A program made the translations under genes and the position numbers. The notes under the pieces are model-generated. The model had not been told where the DNA came from, did no database searches, and was given only the letters and a program-made list of their open reading frames with translations. This document shows, in pieces, positions 50,299 through 60,746 of a DNA stretch of 64,000 nt (the stretch's first letter is position 1; every line of letters begins with the position of its first letter). This stretch comes from Klebsiella pneumoniae (GTDB lineage Bacteria > Pseudomonadota > Gammaproteobacteria > Enterobacterales > Enterobacteriaceae): positions 3,167,447 through 3,231,446 of the forward strand of contig NZ_KN046818.1 of NCBI RefSeq assembly GCF_000742135.1, in the 5' to 3' direction.

Positions 50299-52434
50299 TT
50301 GCTTAATCCGATCGTTCGTAAATTCCAGTACGGCCAGCATACCGTGACCCTGGAAACCGGCATGATGGCGCGCCAGGCAACGGCCGCTGTGATGGTTAGC
50401 ATGGATGACACTGCGGTATTCGTTACCGTTGTGGGTCAGAAAAAAGCGAAGCCAGGCCAGGACTTTTTCCCGCTGACCGTTAACTACCAGGAGCGTACCT
50501 ACGCTGCCGGTAAAATCCCGGGTGGTTTCTTCCGTCGTGAAGGCCGTCCAAGCGAAGGCGAAACCCTGATCGCGCGTCTGATTGACCGCCCGGTTCGCCC
50601 GCTGTTCCCGGAAGGCTTCGTTAACGAAGTTCAGGTTATCGCCACCGTCGTTTCCGTTAACCCGCAGGTTAACCCAGACATCGTCGCGATGATCGGTGCT
50701 TCCGCTGCGCTGTCGCTGTCTGGTATTCCGTTCAATGGCCCAATCGGCGCTGCGCGCGTGGGTTACATCAACGACCAGTACGTACTGAACCCAACCCAGG
50801 AAGAACTGAAGTCCAGCAAACTGGACCTGGTGGTTGCCGGTACCGAAGCGGCCGTGCTGATGGTGGAATCCGAAGCGGAACTGCTGAGCGAAGACCAGAT
50901 GCTGGGCGCGGTGGTCTTCGGCCACGAGCAGCAGCAGATTGTTATTCAGAACATCAACGACCTGGTGAAAGAAGCCGGTAAACCGCGTTGGGACTGGCAG
51001 CCGGAAGCGGTCAACGAAGCGCTGAACGCGCGCGTGGCTGCGCTGGCTGAATCCCGTCTGAGCGATGCTTACCGTATCACCGACAAACAAGAGCGTTACG
51101 CTCAGGTTGACGTGATCAAATCTGAAACCATCGCCACGCTGGTTGCTGAAGATGAAACCCTGGACGCTAACGAGCTGGGTGAAATCCTGCACGCCATCGA
51201 GAAAAACGTGGTTCGTAGCCGCGTACTGGCCGGCGAGCCGCGTATCGATGGCCGTGAAAAAGATATGATCCGTGGTCTGGACGTTCGTACCGGCGTTCTG
51301 CCGCGTACTCACGGTTCCGCGCTGTTCACCCGTGGCGAAACGCAGGCGCTGGTTACCGCGACTCTGGGTACCGCACGCGATGCGCAGAACATCGACGAAC
51401 TGATGGGCGAGCGCACCGACTCCTTCCTGTTCCACTACAACTTCCCTCCGTACTCCGTAGGCGAAACTGGCATGGTGGGGTCTCCGAAGCGTCGTGAAAT
51501 CGGTCACGGTCGTCTGGCGAAGCGCGGCGTACTGGCCGTGATGCCGACTATTGAAGAATTCCCGTACACCGTGCGCGTGGTATCGGAAATCACCGAATCT
51601 AACGGTTCCTCTTCCATGGCTTCCGTCTGCGGCGCCTCTCTGGCGCTGATGGACGCGGGCGTGCCGGTAAAAGCCGCTGTGGCGGGTATCGCAATGGGTC
51701 TGGTGAAAGAAGGCGACAACTTCGTCGTGCTGTCTGACATCCTCGGTGACGAAGACCACCTCGGCGATATGGACTTCAAAGTTGCGGGTTCCCGCGACGG
51801 TATCTCTGCGCTGCAGATGGATATCAAAATTGAAGGTATCACCAAAGAAATCATGCAGGTTGCATTGAACCAGGCTAAAGGTGCGCGTCTGCACATCCTG
51901 GGCGTGATGGAGCAGGCGATTAACGCGCCGTGCGGCGATATCTCTGAATTCGCACCGCGTATCCACACCATCAAGATCAACCCGGACAAGATCAAAGACG
52001 TTATCGGTAAAGGCGGTTCTGTTATCCGTGCCCTGACCGAAGAGACCGGTACTACCATCGAGATCGAAGATGACGGTACCGTGAAGATCGCAGCGACCGA
52101 CGGCGACAAAGCGCAGCATGCTATCCGTCGTATCGAAGAGATCACCGCTGAGATCGAAGTTGGCCGCATCTACAATGGTAAAGTGACCCGTATCGTTGAC
52201 TTTGGCGCATTCGTTGCCATCGGCGGCGGTAAAGAAGGTCTGGTTCACATCTCGCAGATCGCTGACAAGCGCGTTGAGAAAGTGACTGACTACCTGCAGA
52301 TGGGTCAGGAAGTACCGGTTAAGGTTCTGGAAGTTGACCGCCAGGGCCGTGTCCGTCTGAGCATTAAAGAAGCAACTGAACAGACTCCGTCTGCCGCAGC
52401 GCCGGAAGCTCCGGCTGCCGAGCAGGGCGAGTAA
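50299..52434 (+). CDS. pnp: Polynucleotide phosphorylase
   Basis: 3'-5' phosphorolytic exoribonuclease and degradosome component. The 711 residues equal the E. coli length. Two RNase PH domains (about 1-140 and 310-545), KH ([20 protein letters not shown]) and S1 ([24 protein letters not shown]) are present, with an Ala/Pro/Glu tail. The start codon is TTG at 50299 after AAAGGAT, the same unusual start as in E. coli. It is probably autoregulated through the RNase III leader. Confidence 0.98.
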   Translation: MLNPIVRKFQYGQHTVTLETGMMARQATAAVMVSMDDTAVFVTVVGQKKAKPGQDFFPLTVNYQERTYAAGKIPGGFFRREGRPSEGETLIARLIDRPVRPLFPEGFVNEVQVIATVVSVNPQVNPDIVAMIGASAALSLSGIPFNGPIGAARVGYINDQYVLNPTQEELKSSKLDLVVAGTEAAVLMVESEAELLSEDQMLGAVVFGHEQQQIVIQNINDLVKEAGKPRWDWQPEAVNEALNARVAALAESRLSDAYRITDKQERYAQVDVIKSETIATLVAEDETLDANELGEILHAIEKNVVRSRVLAGEPRIDGREKDMIRGLDVRTGVLPRTHGSALFTRGETQALVTATLGTARDAQNIDELMGERTDSFLFHYNFPPYSVGETGMVGSPKRREIGHGRLAKRGVLAVMPTIEEFPYTVRVVSEITESNGSSSMASVCGASLALMDAGVPVKAAVAGIAMGLVKEGDNFVVLSDILGDEDHLGDMDFKVAGSRDGISALQMDIKIEGITKEIMQVALNQAKGARLHILGVMEQAINAPCGDISEFAPRIHTIKINPDKIKDVIGKGGSVIRALTEETGTTIEIEDDGTVKIAATDGDKAQHAIRRIEEITAEIEVGRIYNGKVTRIVDFGAFVAIGGGKEGLVHISQIADKRVEKVTDYLQMGQEVPVKVLEVDRQGRVRLSIKEATEQTPSAAAPEAPAAEQGE

Positions 52435-52445
52435 GGTTGCCGTTA

Positions 52446-52472
52446 GCCCTCCGTTTTTGCGGAGGGCGTTTT
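52446..52472 (+). terminator. Terminator after pnp
   Basis: GCCCTCCG-TTTTTG-CGGAGGGC followed by GTTTTA. Confidence 0.85.
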
Positions 52473-52542
52473 ACGGGCAGGACGCCTCGTTTGCAGCCGG
52501 GGAACAGGACGTTCATCCAATCGTTGTCTTCGGGAGTGGGAA

Positions 52543-53427
52543 ATGAAGCCTTTTTTGCGCTGGTGTTTCGTGGCGACAGCTCTCACGCTGGCAGGATGCA
52601 GTAGCACCGCCTGGCGTAAGGACGCCGTCCTCGCAGTACCATTGCAACCGACTTTACAGCAAGAAGTGATTCTGGCACGCATGGAACAAATTCTTGCCAG
52701 TCGGGCTTTATCCGATGACGAACGCGCACAGCTTTTATATGAGCGCGGAGTGTTGTATGATAGTCTCGGTCTGAGGGCACTAGCGCGAAATGATTTTTCA
52801 CAAGCGCTGGCAATCCGACCCGATATGCCGGAAGTATTCAATTACTTAGGCATTTACTTAACGCAGGCAGGCAATTTTGATGCTGCCTATGAAGCGTTTG
52901 ATTCTGTACTTGAGCTTGATCCAACTTACAACTACGCGCACTTGAACCGCGGTATCGCCCTGTATTACGGCGGCCGGGCTAAGTTAGCGCAAGATGATCT
53001 GCTGGCGTTTTATCAAGACGATCCCAATGATCCTTTCCGTAGCCTGTGGCTTTATATCGCCGAGCGTAAACTCGACGAGAAGCGGGCGCTTGAAGCACTC
53101 AGAGAGCGCTTAAACAAGTCGGATAAAGAGCAATGGGGATGGAACATTGTCGAGTTCTACCTTGGCGACATTAGCGAAAAAGAGCTGATGACTCGTCTGA
53201 AGGCAGACGCAACGGATAACACCTCGCTCGCTGAGCATCTCAGTGAAACCAACTTCTATTTAGGTAAGTACTACCTAAGTCTGGGGGACAAGGACAGCGC
53301 TACGGCACTGTTCAAACTGGCGGTCGCCAACAACGTACACAACTACGTTGAGCACCGATACGCATTGTTGGAATTATCGCTCTTGGGCCAGGAGCAAGAT
53401 GACCTGGCAGAATCGGACCAGCAATAG
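52543..53427 (+). CDS. nlpI: Lipoprotein NlpI
   Basis: Outer-membrane lipoprotein with TPR repeats that scaffolds peptidoglycan hydrolases and delivers MepS to the protease Prc. The protein has 294 residues. The lipobox is LAGC with Cys19 followed by SST; TPR helices run through about 60-270 ([21 protein letters not shown] is inside them in part). Located between pnp and deaD as in E. coli. Confidence 0.98.
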   Translation: MKPFLRWCFVATALTLAGCSSTAWRKDAVLAVPLQPTLQQEVILARMEQILASRALSDDERAQLLYERGVLYDSLGLRALARNDFSQALAIRPDMPEVFNYLGIYLTQAGNFDAAYEAFDSVLELDPTYNYAHLNRGIALYYGGRAKLAQDDLLAFYQDDPNDPFRSLWLYIAERKLDEKRALEALRERLNKSDKEQWGWNIVEFYLGDISEKELMTRLKADATDNTSLAEHLSETNFYLGKYYLSLGDKDSATALFKLAVANNVHNYVEHRYALLELSLLGQEQDDLAESDQQ

Positions 53428-53531
53428 CTGACGAACACATCAGCCCATAGTTTTTTGCTTGCCATCACCTTCGCGGGTGAGGGCGTTGTTGTTCGTTAAT
53501 ACACCTACTTTGAGCCGGTTCACACTTTTCA

Positions 53532-53612
53532 ATGAAAATTACCGTAAATTTTCACGATGAGTTATGTAGACTGGCCGCCATTAATTTTGAGGCACACGTA
53601 CTACATGGCTGA
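53532..53612 (+). CDS. yrbN: Small protein YrbN (deaD leader peptide)
   Basis: A 26-codon frame, [20 protein letters not shown], then AHVLHG and a stop. It closely matches E. coli YrbN (26 aa, expressed). The stop TGA lies just inside deaD: yrbN and deaD overlap by 8 bp in different reading frames. This suggests translational coupling for this cold-shock helicase. Confidence 0.85.
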   Translation: MKITVNFHDELCRLAAINFEAHVLHG

Positions 53613-55536
53613 ATTCGAAACCACTTTTGCAGATCTGGGCCTGAAGGCTCCTATCCTTGAAGCGCTCACCGATCTGGGTTACGAAAAACCATCTCCGATC
53701 CAGGCTGAGTGCATTCCGCATCTGCTGGACGGCCGCGACGTTCTGGGTATGGCCCAGACCGGTAGCGGTAAAACCGCAGCATTCTCTTTACCGCTGCTGA
53801 ACAACATCGATCCTGAGCTGAGAGCACCGCAGATTCTGGTGCTGGCGCCGACCCGCGAGCTGGCGGTACAGGTTGCTGAAGCAATGACGGAATTCTCTAA
53901 ACATATGCGCGGCGTGAACGTGGTTGCCCTGTACGGCGGCCAGCGTTATGACGTGCAGCTGCGCGCCCTGCGTCAGGGTCCGCAGATCGTCGTCGGTACC
54001 CCGGGTCGTCTGCTGGACCACCTGAAGCGCGGCACCCTGGACCTCTCCAAACTGAGCGGCCTGGTACTGGATGAAGCAGATGAAATGCTGCGCATGGGCT
54101 TTATCGAAGACGTAGAAACCATTATGGCGCAGATCCCGGAAGGGCATCAGACCGCGCTGTTCTCCGCCACCATGCCGGAAGCTATCCGTCGCATTACCCG
54201 TCGCTTTATGAAAGAGCCGCAGGAAGTGCGCATTCAGTCCAGCGTGACGACTCGCCCGGATATCAGCCAGAGCTACTGGACTGCCTACGGCATGCGTAAA
54301 AACGAAGCGCTGGTGCGTTTCCTGGAAGCGGAAGACTTTGATGCGGCGATTATCTTCGTCCGTACCAAAAACGCGACCCTGGAAGTAGCTGAAGCGCTGG
54401 AGCGTAATGGCTACAACAGCGCGGCGCTGAACGGCGACATGAACCAGGCGCTGCGTGAGCAGACTCTGGAACGCCTGAAAGATGGTCGTCTGGATATCCT
54501 GATTGCGACTGACGTTGCGGCCCGTGGCCTGGACGTTGAGCGTATCAGCCTGGTGGTGAACTACGACATCCCAATGGATTCTGAATCCTACGTTCACCGT
54601 ATCGGCCGTACTGGTCGTGCCGGTCGTGCTGGCCGCGCGCTGCTGTTCGTTGAGAACCGCGAGCGTCGTCTGCTGCGCAACATCGAACGCACTATGAAGC
54701 TGACCATTCCTGAAGTGGAACTGCCTAACGCGGAGCTGCTGAGCAAGCGTCGTCTGGAAAAATTCGCCGCGAAAGTTCAGCAGCAGCTGGAAAGCAGCGA
54801 TCTGGATCAGTACCGTGCACTGCTGGCGAAAATCCAGCCGACGGCGGAAGGTGAAGAGCTGGACGTGGAAACGCTGGCTGCTGCGCTGCTGAAGATGGCT
54901 CAGGGCGAACGTTCGCTGATCGTTCCGCCGGACGCGCCGATGCGTCCACGTCGTGAATTCCGCGATCGTGACGATCGTTTCGACCGTCGTGGCGACCGTA
55001 ATGATCGCGGCCCGCGCGGCGATCGCGAAGATCGTCCGAAGCGTGAGCGTCGTGACGTGGGTGACATGGAGCTGTATCGCATTGAAGTGGGTCGCGATGA
55101 CGGCGTTGAAGTGCGTCATATCGTTGGCGCGATCGCCAATGAAGGCGATATCAGCAGCCGTTACATCGGTAACATCAAGCTGTTCGCTTCTCACTCCACC
55201 ATTGAGCTGCCGAAAGGGATGCCGGGCGAAGTGCTGCAGCACTTTACTCGTACCCGTATCCTGAACAAGCCGATGAACATGCAGCTGCTGGGCGATGCGC
55301 AGCCGCGCACCGAACGTCGTGGCGGCGGTGAGCGTCGCGAAGGCGGCCGTGGCTTCGGCGGCGAGCGTCGTGAAGGCGGCCGTGGCTTCGGTGGCGAACG
55401 TCGCGAAGGCGGTCGTGGTGAAGGACGTCGTTTCAGCGGCGAACGTCGTGAAGGCCGTGCGCCGCGTCGTGACGATGCATCCGCGCCGCGCCGCGATGAC
55501 TCAGCCGGTCGCCGTCGCTTCGGTGGCGATGCGTAA
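53605..55536 (+). CDS. deaD: Cold-shock DEAD-box RNA helicase DeaD/CsdA
   Basis: ATP-dependent RNA helicase for 50S assembly and mRNA decay at low temperature. The protein has 643 residues, about 14 more than E. coli DeaD. Motifs: AQTGSGKT (I), PTRELA (Ia), LDEADEML (II), FSATMP (III) and [14 protein letters not shown] (VI). A DbpA-like RNA-binding domain (about 485-560) and a C-terminal Arg/Gly-rich tail follow. The extra length is in two Arg/Asp/Gly-rich stretches: one around residues 450-475 ([13 protein letters not shown]) and three tandem 11-residue units in the tail. Start chosen at 53605 (MAEFETTF). Confidence 0.98.
   Translation: MAEFETTFADLGLKAPILEALTDLGYEKPSPIQAECIPHLLDGRDVLGMAQTGSGKTAAFSLPLLNNIDPELRAPQILVLAPTRELAVQVAEAMTEFSKHMRGVNVVALYGGQRYDVQLRALRQGPQIVVGTPGRLLDHLKRGTLDLSKLSGLVLDEADEMLRMGFIEDVETIMAQIPEGHQTALFSATMPEAIRRITRRFMKEPQEVRIQSSVTTRPDISQSYWTAYGMRKNEALVRFLEAEDFDAAIIFVRTKNATLEVAEALERNGYNSAALNGDMNQALREQTLERLKDGRLDILIATDVAARGLDVERISLVVNYDIPMDSESYVHRIGRTGRAGRAGRALLFVENRERRLLRNIERTMKLTIPEVELPNAELLSKRRLEKFAAKVQQQLESSDLDQYRALLAKIQPTAEGEELDVETLAAALLKMAQGERSLIVPPDAPMRPRREFRDRDDRFDRRGDRNDRGPRGDREDRPKRERRDVGDMELYRIEVGRDDGVEVRHIVGAIANEGDISSRYIGNIKLFASHSTIELPKGMPGEVLQHFTRTRILNKPMNMQLLGDAQPRTERRGGGERREGGRGFGGERREGGRGFGGERREGGRGEGRRFSGERREGRAPRRDDASAPRRDDSAGRRRFGGDA
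55324..55422 (+). repeat. Three 33-bp tandem repeats in deaD tail
   Basis: Each unit encodes [11 protein letters not shown] or a close variant (the last ends GE). Unit borders are 55324, 55357 and 55390. Silent changes between units show the copies are not very recent. Confidence 0.9.
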
Positions 55537-55570
55537 TCAACGCCGCCCGCTAGCGTAAACTAAATAATAC

Positions 55571-55603
55571 AGCCCCGATCGTCATGATTGGGGCTTTTTT
55601 TAT
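55571..55603 (+). terminator. Terminator after deaD
   Basis: AGCCCCGAT-N6-ATTGGGGCT then T7 and more T-rich sequence. Confidence 0.9.
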
Positions 55604-55610
55604 TCCCTTT

Positions 55611-55631
55611 GTACTCGTGTACTGGTACAGT
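55611..55631. promoter_or_regulatory. Trp operator (TrpR site) of mtr
   Basis: GTACTCGTGTACTGGTACAG contains the GTACT/AGTAC-type trp operator half-sites. It is 50-70 bp upstream of mtr, the place where TrpR represses mtr in E. coli. TyrR boxes were not identified. Confidence 0.7.
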
Positions 55632-55680
55632 GCGTCATGCTCAACGTGAGCGAAGTATTTTCGACTGGAGAATTCGGTAA

Positions 55681-56925
55681 ATGGCGACACTAACCACTAC
55701 GGCAACCCGTCCGTCTCTGTTTGGCGGCGTGGTGATTATCGGCGGCACGATTATCGGCGCGGGCATGTTCTCGCTGCCGGTGGTGATGTCCGGCGCGTGG
55801 TTTTTCTGGTCGCTGGCGGCGCTGGTCTTCACCTGGTTCTGCATGCTGCACTCCGGTTTGATGATCCTCGAGGCCAATCTTAACTACCGCATCGGCTCCA
55901 GCTTCGACACCATTACCAAAGACCTGCTCGGCAAGGGCTGGAACCTGGTGAACGGTGTATCAATCGCCTTTGTGCTCTATATCCTGGCCTACGCCTATAT
56001 TTCGGCGAGCGGTTCGATCCTCCACCACACCTTCAGTGAACTGTCGCTGAAGGTGCCGGCGCGCGCGGCGGGCTTCGGCTTTGCGCTGCTGGTGGCGTTT
56101 ATCGTCTGGATGAGCACCAAAGCGGTGAGCCGCATGACGGCTATCGTACTGGGCGCTAAGGTGATCACCTTCTTCCTGACCTTCGGTAGCCTGCTCGGGC
56201 ACGTCGAGCCGACGACGCTATTTAACGTTGCGGAGAAGAATGCCTCCTATGCGCCATACCTGCTGATGACGCTCCCGTTCTGCCTGGCCTCGTTTGGCTA
56301 TCACGGCAACGTGCCGAGCCTGATGAAATACTACGGAAAAGATCCGCGCACCATCATCCGCTGCTTAACCTACGGTACGCTGCTGGCGCTGGGTCTGTAT
56401 GTCGTTTGGCTGCTGGTGACGATGGGTAACATCCCTCGTCCGCAGTTTATCGACATTGCGCAGAAGGGCGGCAACATTGATGTGCTGGTGCAGGCGCTGA
56501 GCGGCGTGCTGAATAGTCGGAGCCTGGATCTGCTGCTGGTGGTGTTCTCGAACTTTGCTGTCGCCAGTTCGTTCCTCGGCGTGACGCTGGGGCTGTTCGA
56601 CTACCTGGCGGATCTGTTTGGCTTTGACGATAGCGCGATGGGACGCTTTAAAACCGCGCTGCTGACCTTTATCCCGCCGATGATTGGCGGACTGGTCAAA
56701 CCCGATGGTTTCCTCTACGCCATCGGCTATGCTGGCCTGGCGGCGACGATCTGGGCGGCGATTGTACCGGCGCTGCTGGCTCACGCCTCACGCAAACGCT
56801 TCGGCAGCCCACAGTTCCGCGTTTGGGGCGGAACGCCAATGATTGTGCTGATCCTGCTCTTTGGCCTCGGCAATGCGGTTGTACATATCCTGTCGAGCGT
56901 CAATCTGCTGCCGGTTTATCAGTAA
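55681..56925 (+). CDS. mtr: Tryptophan-specific permease Mtr
   Basis: High-affinity tryptophan/H+ symporter of the aromatic amino acid permease family, inner membrane. It has 414 residues with 11 predicted helices. The conserved [17 protein letters not shown] is in helix 1, and [18 protein letters not shown] lies mid-protein. It is nearly the same as E. coli Mtr throughout. Confidence 0.97.
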   Translation: MATLTTTATRPSLFGGVVIIGGTIIGAGMFSLPVVMSGAWFFWSLAALVFTWFCMLHSGLMILEANLNYRIGSSFDTITKDLLGKGWNLVNGVSIAFVLYILAYAYISASGSILHHTFSELSLKVPARAAGFGFALLVAFIVWMSTKAVSRMTAIVLGAKVITFFLTFGSLLGHVEPTTLFNVAEKNASYAPYLLMTLPFCLASFGYHGNVPSLMKYYGKDPRTIIRCLTYGTLLALGLYVVWLLVTMGNIPRPQFIDIAQKGGNIDVLVQALSGVLNSRSLDLLLVVFSNFAVASSFLGVTLGLFDYLADLFGFDDSAMGRFKTALLTFIPPMIGGLVKPDGFLYAIGYAGLAATIWAAIVPALLAHASRKRFGSPQFRVWGGTPMIVLILLFGLGNAVVHILSSVNLLPVYQ

Positions 56926-56932
56926 AGCTATT

Positions 56933-56958
56933 GCCCGGTGGCGCGACGTCCACCGGGC
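56933..56958. repeat. REP-like palindrome after mtr
   Basis: GCCCGGTGG-N8-CCACCGGGC, a perfect 9 bp stem. The GCCCGGTGGCGC opening is typical of Salmonella/Klebsiella REP units. It lies between convergent mtr and yhbW and may also stabilise 3' ends. Confidence 0.7.
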
Positions 56959-56969
56959 TGACGTGTGTG

Positions 56970-57977
56970 TTACCCCAACAGCTCCTCTTTCACCTGCATC
57001 GCTAAATCGAAAGAATGCAGACGCGCCTGGTGGTCGAAGATCTGGCCATTGACCATGATTTCGTCCGCCTCGGTTTCACGCAGAATCGACTCTAGCCCAT
57101 GGCGGACTTTAGTTTTATCGCCGACCAGCGACATGCTCAGTGCCTGCTGCACACCATACTGCTCGGATGCTGACCACAGCTGATGCATATTTTCCACCGG
57201 CGGCGGCAACTGCCCGGTCTCGCCGCGACGCAGCTTCACAAACGCCTGCTGCATGGAGGTGAAGAGAAACTCCGCATCGCGGTTGCTGTCGGCGGCGATG
57301 ATATTGATACACACCATCGCGTACGGTTTTTCCAGCCGCGCCGAAGGTTTGAAATTGCTGCGATACAGATGTAGGGCCTGGAACAACATATCCGGCGCGA
57401 AGTGCGAGGCGAAGGCAAACGGCAGGCCGAGCTGCGCCGCCAGTTGCGCGCTATAGAGGCTTGAGCCCAGCAGCCATACTGGAATGCGCTCCCCGTAGCC
57501 GGGAACCGGGCGCACGTGCGGGTTCGGATCGCGGGCGTCAAACCAGTCCACCAGTTCCGCTACATCGCGCGGGAAATTATCGACATCGCCGCTCATATGG
57601 CGACGCAGGGCGCGCATGGTCGGCTGATCGCTGCCCGGCGCGCGGCCAAGGCCGAGGTCGATCCGCCCGGGGTAAAGGGTGTTCAGGGTGCCGAACTGCT
57701 CAGCTATCACCAGTGGAGAGTGGTTAGGCAGCATCACGCCGCCGGACCCGAGATGCAGGGTGGTGGTGTTGGCGGCGAGGTAGCCAATCAGCACCGAGGT
57801 CGCTGCGCTGGCAATGCCGACCATATTATGGTGCTCCGCCAGCCAGTAGCGATGATAGCCGCGCGATTCGGCCAGCCGGGCGAGATCCAGAGAGTGGGTA
57901 AAGGCTTCTTTGGCAGAAGATCCTTGCGGGATCGGCGCCAGATCGAGCACCGAGAATGGAACAGATTTGTCAGTCAT
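56970..57977 (-). CDS. yhbW: Luciferase-like monooxygenase YhbW
   Basis: Predicted flavin-dependent TIM-barrel protein of the bacterial luciferase superfamily. It has 335 residues, the same as E. coli YhbW. Conserved blocks: [37 protein letters not shown], and [13 protein letters not shown]. Substrate unknown. It is followed upstream by ubiV on the same strand, 143 bp away. Confidence 0.93.
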   Translation of the reverse strand: MTDKSVPFSVLDLAPIPQGSSAKEAFTHSLDLARLAESRGYHRYWLAEHHNMVGIASAATSVLIGYLAANTTTLHLGSGGVMLPNHSPLVIAEQFGTLNTLYPGRIDLGLGRAPGSDQPTMRALRRHMSGDVDNFPRDVAELVDWFDARDPNPHVRPVPGYGERIPVWLLGSSLYSAQLAAQLGLPFAFASHFAPDMLFQALHLYRSNFKPSARLEKPYAMVCINIIAADSNRDAEFLFTSMQQAFVKLRRGETGQLPPPVENMHQLWSASEQYGVQQALSMSLVGDKTKVRHGLESILRETEADEIMVNGQIFDHQARLHSFDLAMQVKEELLG

Positions 57978-58120
57978 AAAGGCTCACTTTGCTACAGCAT
58001 CGTCATCAGATTGAAGGTCTTCTTCCAGCCTGGCGCATCCTGGACGCGCCAGCCAGAAAAGCTGCATCTTTAATAATGCATTAAAATCTGAGCACTGTTG
58101 TTAACAAAGTGAGCGGTTTA

Positions 58121-58999
58121 TCAGGCCTGAAGCACCAGTCCTGGCAATCGTTTCCAGTAGCCGTTGCAATCGCTATTGCTGGTGAGATCCAGCGGCGCAG
58201 CGCCGTTTTCGTTGGCGCGGAAGGCCTCGAGCATGGCGAAGGTCTCGTTGCCCATCGGCGACAGGCGCACCATATCCACCAGGCCGTGCATGGAGGTCAG
58301 CTCATTGCCCAGGTTATAGACGTAGCCGCTCATGGTCTGAATACCGTTGAGCACGAACACCTGCTGGTTCTCCTGCGACAGCATGCTGCGCCCGGTAGGG
58401 TACTTGATGCAGCAGGTTTCGCACTCGTCCTTTGGCCGGTCTTCCGAGCGGGCGGTAAAGCAGCGCGCGGAATAAGCCAGCGGCAGATGGCCGTAGCTCA
58501 GCACTTCGACTTCAAACTGGTTGCGGATACCCAGTTCTTCGCACTGGGTCAGTAAATTAGCCAGCCAGTCGCGGGAGAGTTCCACCGGCATGCACCAGCG
58601 CACCATGCCCTGTTTCCGCAGCAGGCGCAGGGTGACGGCGTTGTAGCAGTTCAGCGCATGCCCGGCGACGAACGGTAGCTTGCGTTCGGCGCAGAGATTT
58701 ACCACGCCCAAATCGCTGGCCTCAATCAGAAATTCGCCGTTATCGACATAGCGCTTCAGCTCGCCCAGTTCAGAAGAGGCCTGCACCAGCGCGAGGGTGG
58801 AGAGCACAACCTGCTTGCCGCTAGCGGCCAGCGTTTTCGCCATTTCGATCCAGTCGCCAACTTTGGTGGCGCGGCGTTTGCTGCATACCGCTTCGCCGAG
58901 ATAAATGGTGTCGGCGCTGCAGTTTGCCGCCTGCTGGTAAAAATCTTCCAGCGTCTCTTTTGGCCAGTAGTACAGCACCGGCCCTAATGAATATTTCAT
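58121..58999 (-). CDS. ubiV: O2-independent ubiquinone hydroxylation subunit UbiV
   Basis: U32-family Fe-S protein that forms a complex with UbiU and hydroxylates the ubiquinone ring without oxygen. The protein has 292 residues. 4Fe-4S cysteines: Cys39 in LGEAVCSKRR and the cluster SARCFTARSEDRPKDECETC. Start at 58999 (MKYSLGPVLYYW) by family. It begins 5 bp after ubiU ends. Confidence 0.96.
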   Translation of the reverse strand: MKYSLGPVLYYWPKETLEDFYQQAANCSADTIYLGEAVCSKRRATKVGDWIEMAKTLAASGKQVVLSTLALVQASSELGELKRYVDNGEFLIEASDLGVVNLCAERKLPFVAGHALNCYNAVTLRLLRKQGMVRWCMPVELSRDWLANLLTQCEELGIRNQFEVEVLSYGHLPLAYSARCFTARSEDRPKDECETCCIKYPTGRSMLSQENQQVFVLNGIQTMSGYVYNLGNELTSMHGLVDMVRLSPMGNETFAMLEAFRANENGAAPLDLTSNSDCNGYWKRLPGLVLQA

Positions 59000-59004
59000 G
59001 TTTC

Positions 59005-60000
59005 TCACTGCCATTTACGGTGATAAGCGCCAAGGGTAGTTTGTGTCCCCTCGGACATGGCGCCCAGGGTCTCCATCCAGGCGGACTGCGGTACGAAATT
59101 CTGCGGATCGGCTTTGCAGCGATCGATCGCCTGGCGCCAGACTTTCGCCACCTGGGTCACGTAAGCCGGGCTGCGCTGACGGCCTTCGATTTTCACCGAG
59201 GCGATATTGGCGGCCATCAATTCCGGCAACAGTTCCAAGGTGTTGAGGCTGGTGGGCTCCTCCAGCGCGTGATAGCGCTCGCCATCAACCAGGTAGCGGC
59301 CTTTGCACAGCGTCGGATAACCGGCATTCTCGCCATCCTGATAACGGTCAATCAGCACTTCATTGAGACGCGATTCCAGCCCCTGCGGCGTTTGCTGCCA
59401 GCGTACGAAGCGGGCAGGCGAACAGGCGCCGACGGTGTTGGGCGATTCGCCGGTCAGGTAGGAAGAGAGATAGCAGCGGCCTTCCGCCATGATGCACAGG
59501 CTGCCGAAGGCGAAGACTTCCAGCGGCACCGGCGTGGCGCGGGCCAACTGTTTCACCTGATGAATAGACAACACGCGCGGCAGTACGACGCGCGCGACGT
59601 CGAAGTTGCGATGATAGAAGCGAATGGCCTCTTCATTGGTGGCGGAAGCCTGCACCGAAACGTGACGCTCAATGTGTGGGTAACGCTCCGCAGCGTACTC
59701 CAGCATGGCGATATCGGCCAGAATGAGCGCATCGGCGCCCAGTTGAGCGGCCATATCCACTGCTCGCTGCCAGCGGGCGTAGCCGTCGGGATGAGCGAAG
59801 GTATTGATGGCGATATGCAGCTTACGACGGTGCTGATGCACAAAGCTGACGGCTTCCTGCAGTTTCTTTTCGGTGAAATTAAGGCCGGCAAAGTGGCGGG
59901 CGTTGGTGTCATCTTTCAGCCCGATATAGACGGCATCGGCGCCGTTTTCGATGGCCGCCTTAAGCGCCGGAAGGTTACCGGCTGGGCAGAGCAGCTCCAT
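59005..60000 (-). CDS. ubiU: O2-independent ubiquinone hydroxylation subunit UbiU
   Basis: Partner of UbiV in anaerobic ubiquinone synthesis. The U32 peptidase-like protein has 331 residues. Opening MELLCPAGNLPALKAAIENG is the family signature. Fe-S cysteines lie in FGSLCIMAEGRCYLSSYL and NTVGACSPARF. Divergent from ubiT across an FNR-like control region. Confidence 0.96.
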   Translation of the reverse strand: MELLCPAGNLPALKAAIENGADAVYIGLKDDTNARHFAGLNFTEKKLQEAVSFVHQHRRKLHIAINTFAHPDGYARWQRAVDMAAQLGADALILADIAMLEYAAERYPHIERHVSVQASATNEEAIRFYHRNFDVARVVLPRVLSIHQVKQLARATPVPLEVFAFGSLCIMAEGRCYLSSYLTGESPNTVGACSPARFVRWQQTPQGLESRLNEVLIDRYQDGENAGYPTLCKGRYLVDGERYHALEEPTSLNTLELLPELMAANIASVKIEGRQRSPAYVTQVAKVWRQAIDRCKADPQNFVPQSAWMETLGAMSEGTQTTLGAYHRKWQ

Positions 60001-60083
60001 AATTTTTCCTGAAAAATGCGGCCCGTCAGGGACGCTGAATGGTTAACGAGCAGGGATTTTAGTTAACCTTCTGGTGACAATTT

Positions 60084-60097
60084 TTGATTTGAGGCAG
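60084..60097. promoter_or_regulatory. Candidate FNR site 1, ubiUV promoter
   Basis: TTGATTTGAGGCAG: a good left half-site (TTGAT) with a poor right half. A very similar element lies upstream of ubiUV in E. coli, which is FNR-activated. Confidence 0.5.
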
Positions 60098-60148
60098 TTA
60101 AAAGTGTATTGGCGGCGCCAATAACTGGCGGCCGTCATCGCGTTTTTG

Positions 60149-60162
60149 TTGATTTACGCCGC
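60149..60162. promoter_or_regulatory. Candidate FNR site 2, ubiUV/ubiT region
   Basis: TTGATTTACGCCGC, the same half-site type, 65 bp from site 1 and on the same strand. It lies about 60-70 bp before ubiT, so it could also serve that gene. Confidence 0.5.
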
Positions 60163-60221
60163 TATGTTGTTTATGTGATATGGCACAATAGCGGAACTAT
60201 TGCATTCATGGAGTAAAGCTT

Positions 60222-60746
60222 GTGTTGGATAAACTGCGTTCCCGGCTGGTCCACTTTGGCCCGTCTTTAATGAGCGTGCCGGTTAAGCTGGCGCCTTTTG
60301 CCCTCAAGCGCCAGGTGCTGGAGCAAGTGCTGAGCTGGCAGTTTCGCCAGGCGCTGGCGGAGGGGGAGCTGGAGTTTCTTGAGGGGCGTTGGTTAAGTAT
60401 TCATGTGCGTGACATCGGTCTGCTGTGGTATACCTCGGTAGTCGATGGTCGACTGGTGGTCAGCCAGCAGGCCGACGCCGACGTCAGCTTCAGCGCCGAC
60501 GCCAGCGATCTGTTAATGATCGCCGCGCGCAAGCAGGATCCGGATACGCTATTCTTCCAGCGTCGTCTGGTCATTGAAGGCGATACGGAGCTGGGGCTGT
60601 ATGTAAAAAATTTGATGGACGCCATTGAGCTCGAGCAGATGCCAAAAGCGCTGCGCGTGATGTTGCTGCAACTGGCGGATTTTGTCGAAGCTGGACTGAA
60701 GAGCCCGCAGAAACCTGAACAGACATCGGTAGGTGAGGCATGCTGA
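60222..60746 (+). CDS. ubiT: Anaerobic ubiquinone accessory factor UbiT
   Basis: SCP2-domain lipid-binding protein required with UbiU and UbiV for O2-independent ubiquinone synthesis. The protein has 174 residues. The SCP2 core includes FLEGRWLSIHVRDIGLLWY and ADVSFSADASDLLMIAARKQ, then LEQMPKALRVMLL. The start codon is GTG at 60222. It overlaps yhbS by 7 bp. Confidence 0.95.
   Translation: MLDKLRSRLVHFGPSLMSVPVKLAPFALKRQVLEQVLSWQFRQALAEGELEFLEGRWLSIHVRDIGLLWYTSVVDGRLVVSQQADADVSFSADASDLLMIAARKQDPDTLFFQRRLVIEGDTELGLYVKNLMDAIELEQMPKALRVMLLQLADFVEAGLKSPQKPEQTSVGEAC

Noticed and set aside
50128-52248. 706-codon open frame on the minus strand, opposite pnp
   Set aside because: A shadow of the strongly biased pnp coding sequence. 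The translation is rich in His/Arg/Asn/Gln as expected of an antisense frame and has no known domain.
53788-55242. 484-codon minus-strand frame opposite deaD
   Set aside because: Same antisense pattern; deaD is fully supported by helicase motifs.
60184-60203. TGGCAC ... TTGCA as a sigma-54 promoter before ubiT
   Set aside because: The two boxes are too far apart (the sigma-54 spacing is 5 bp), so the resemblance is chance.
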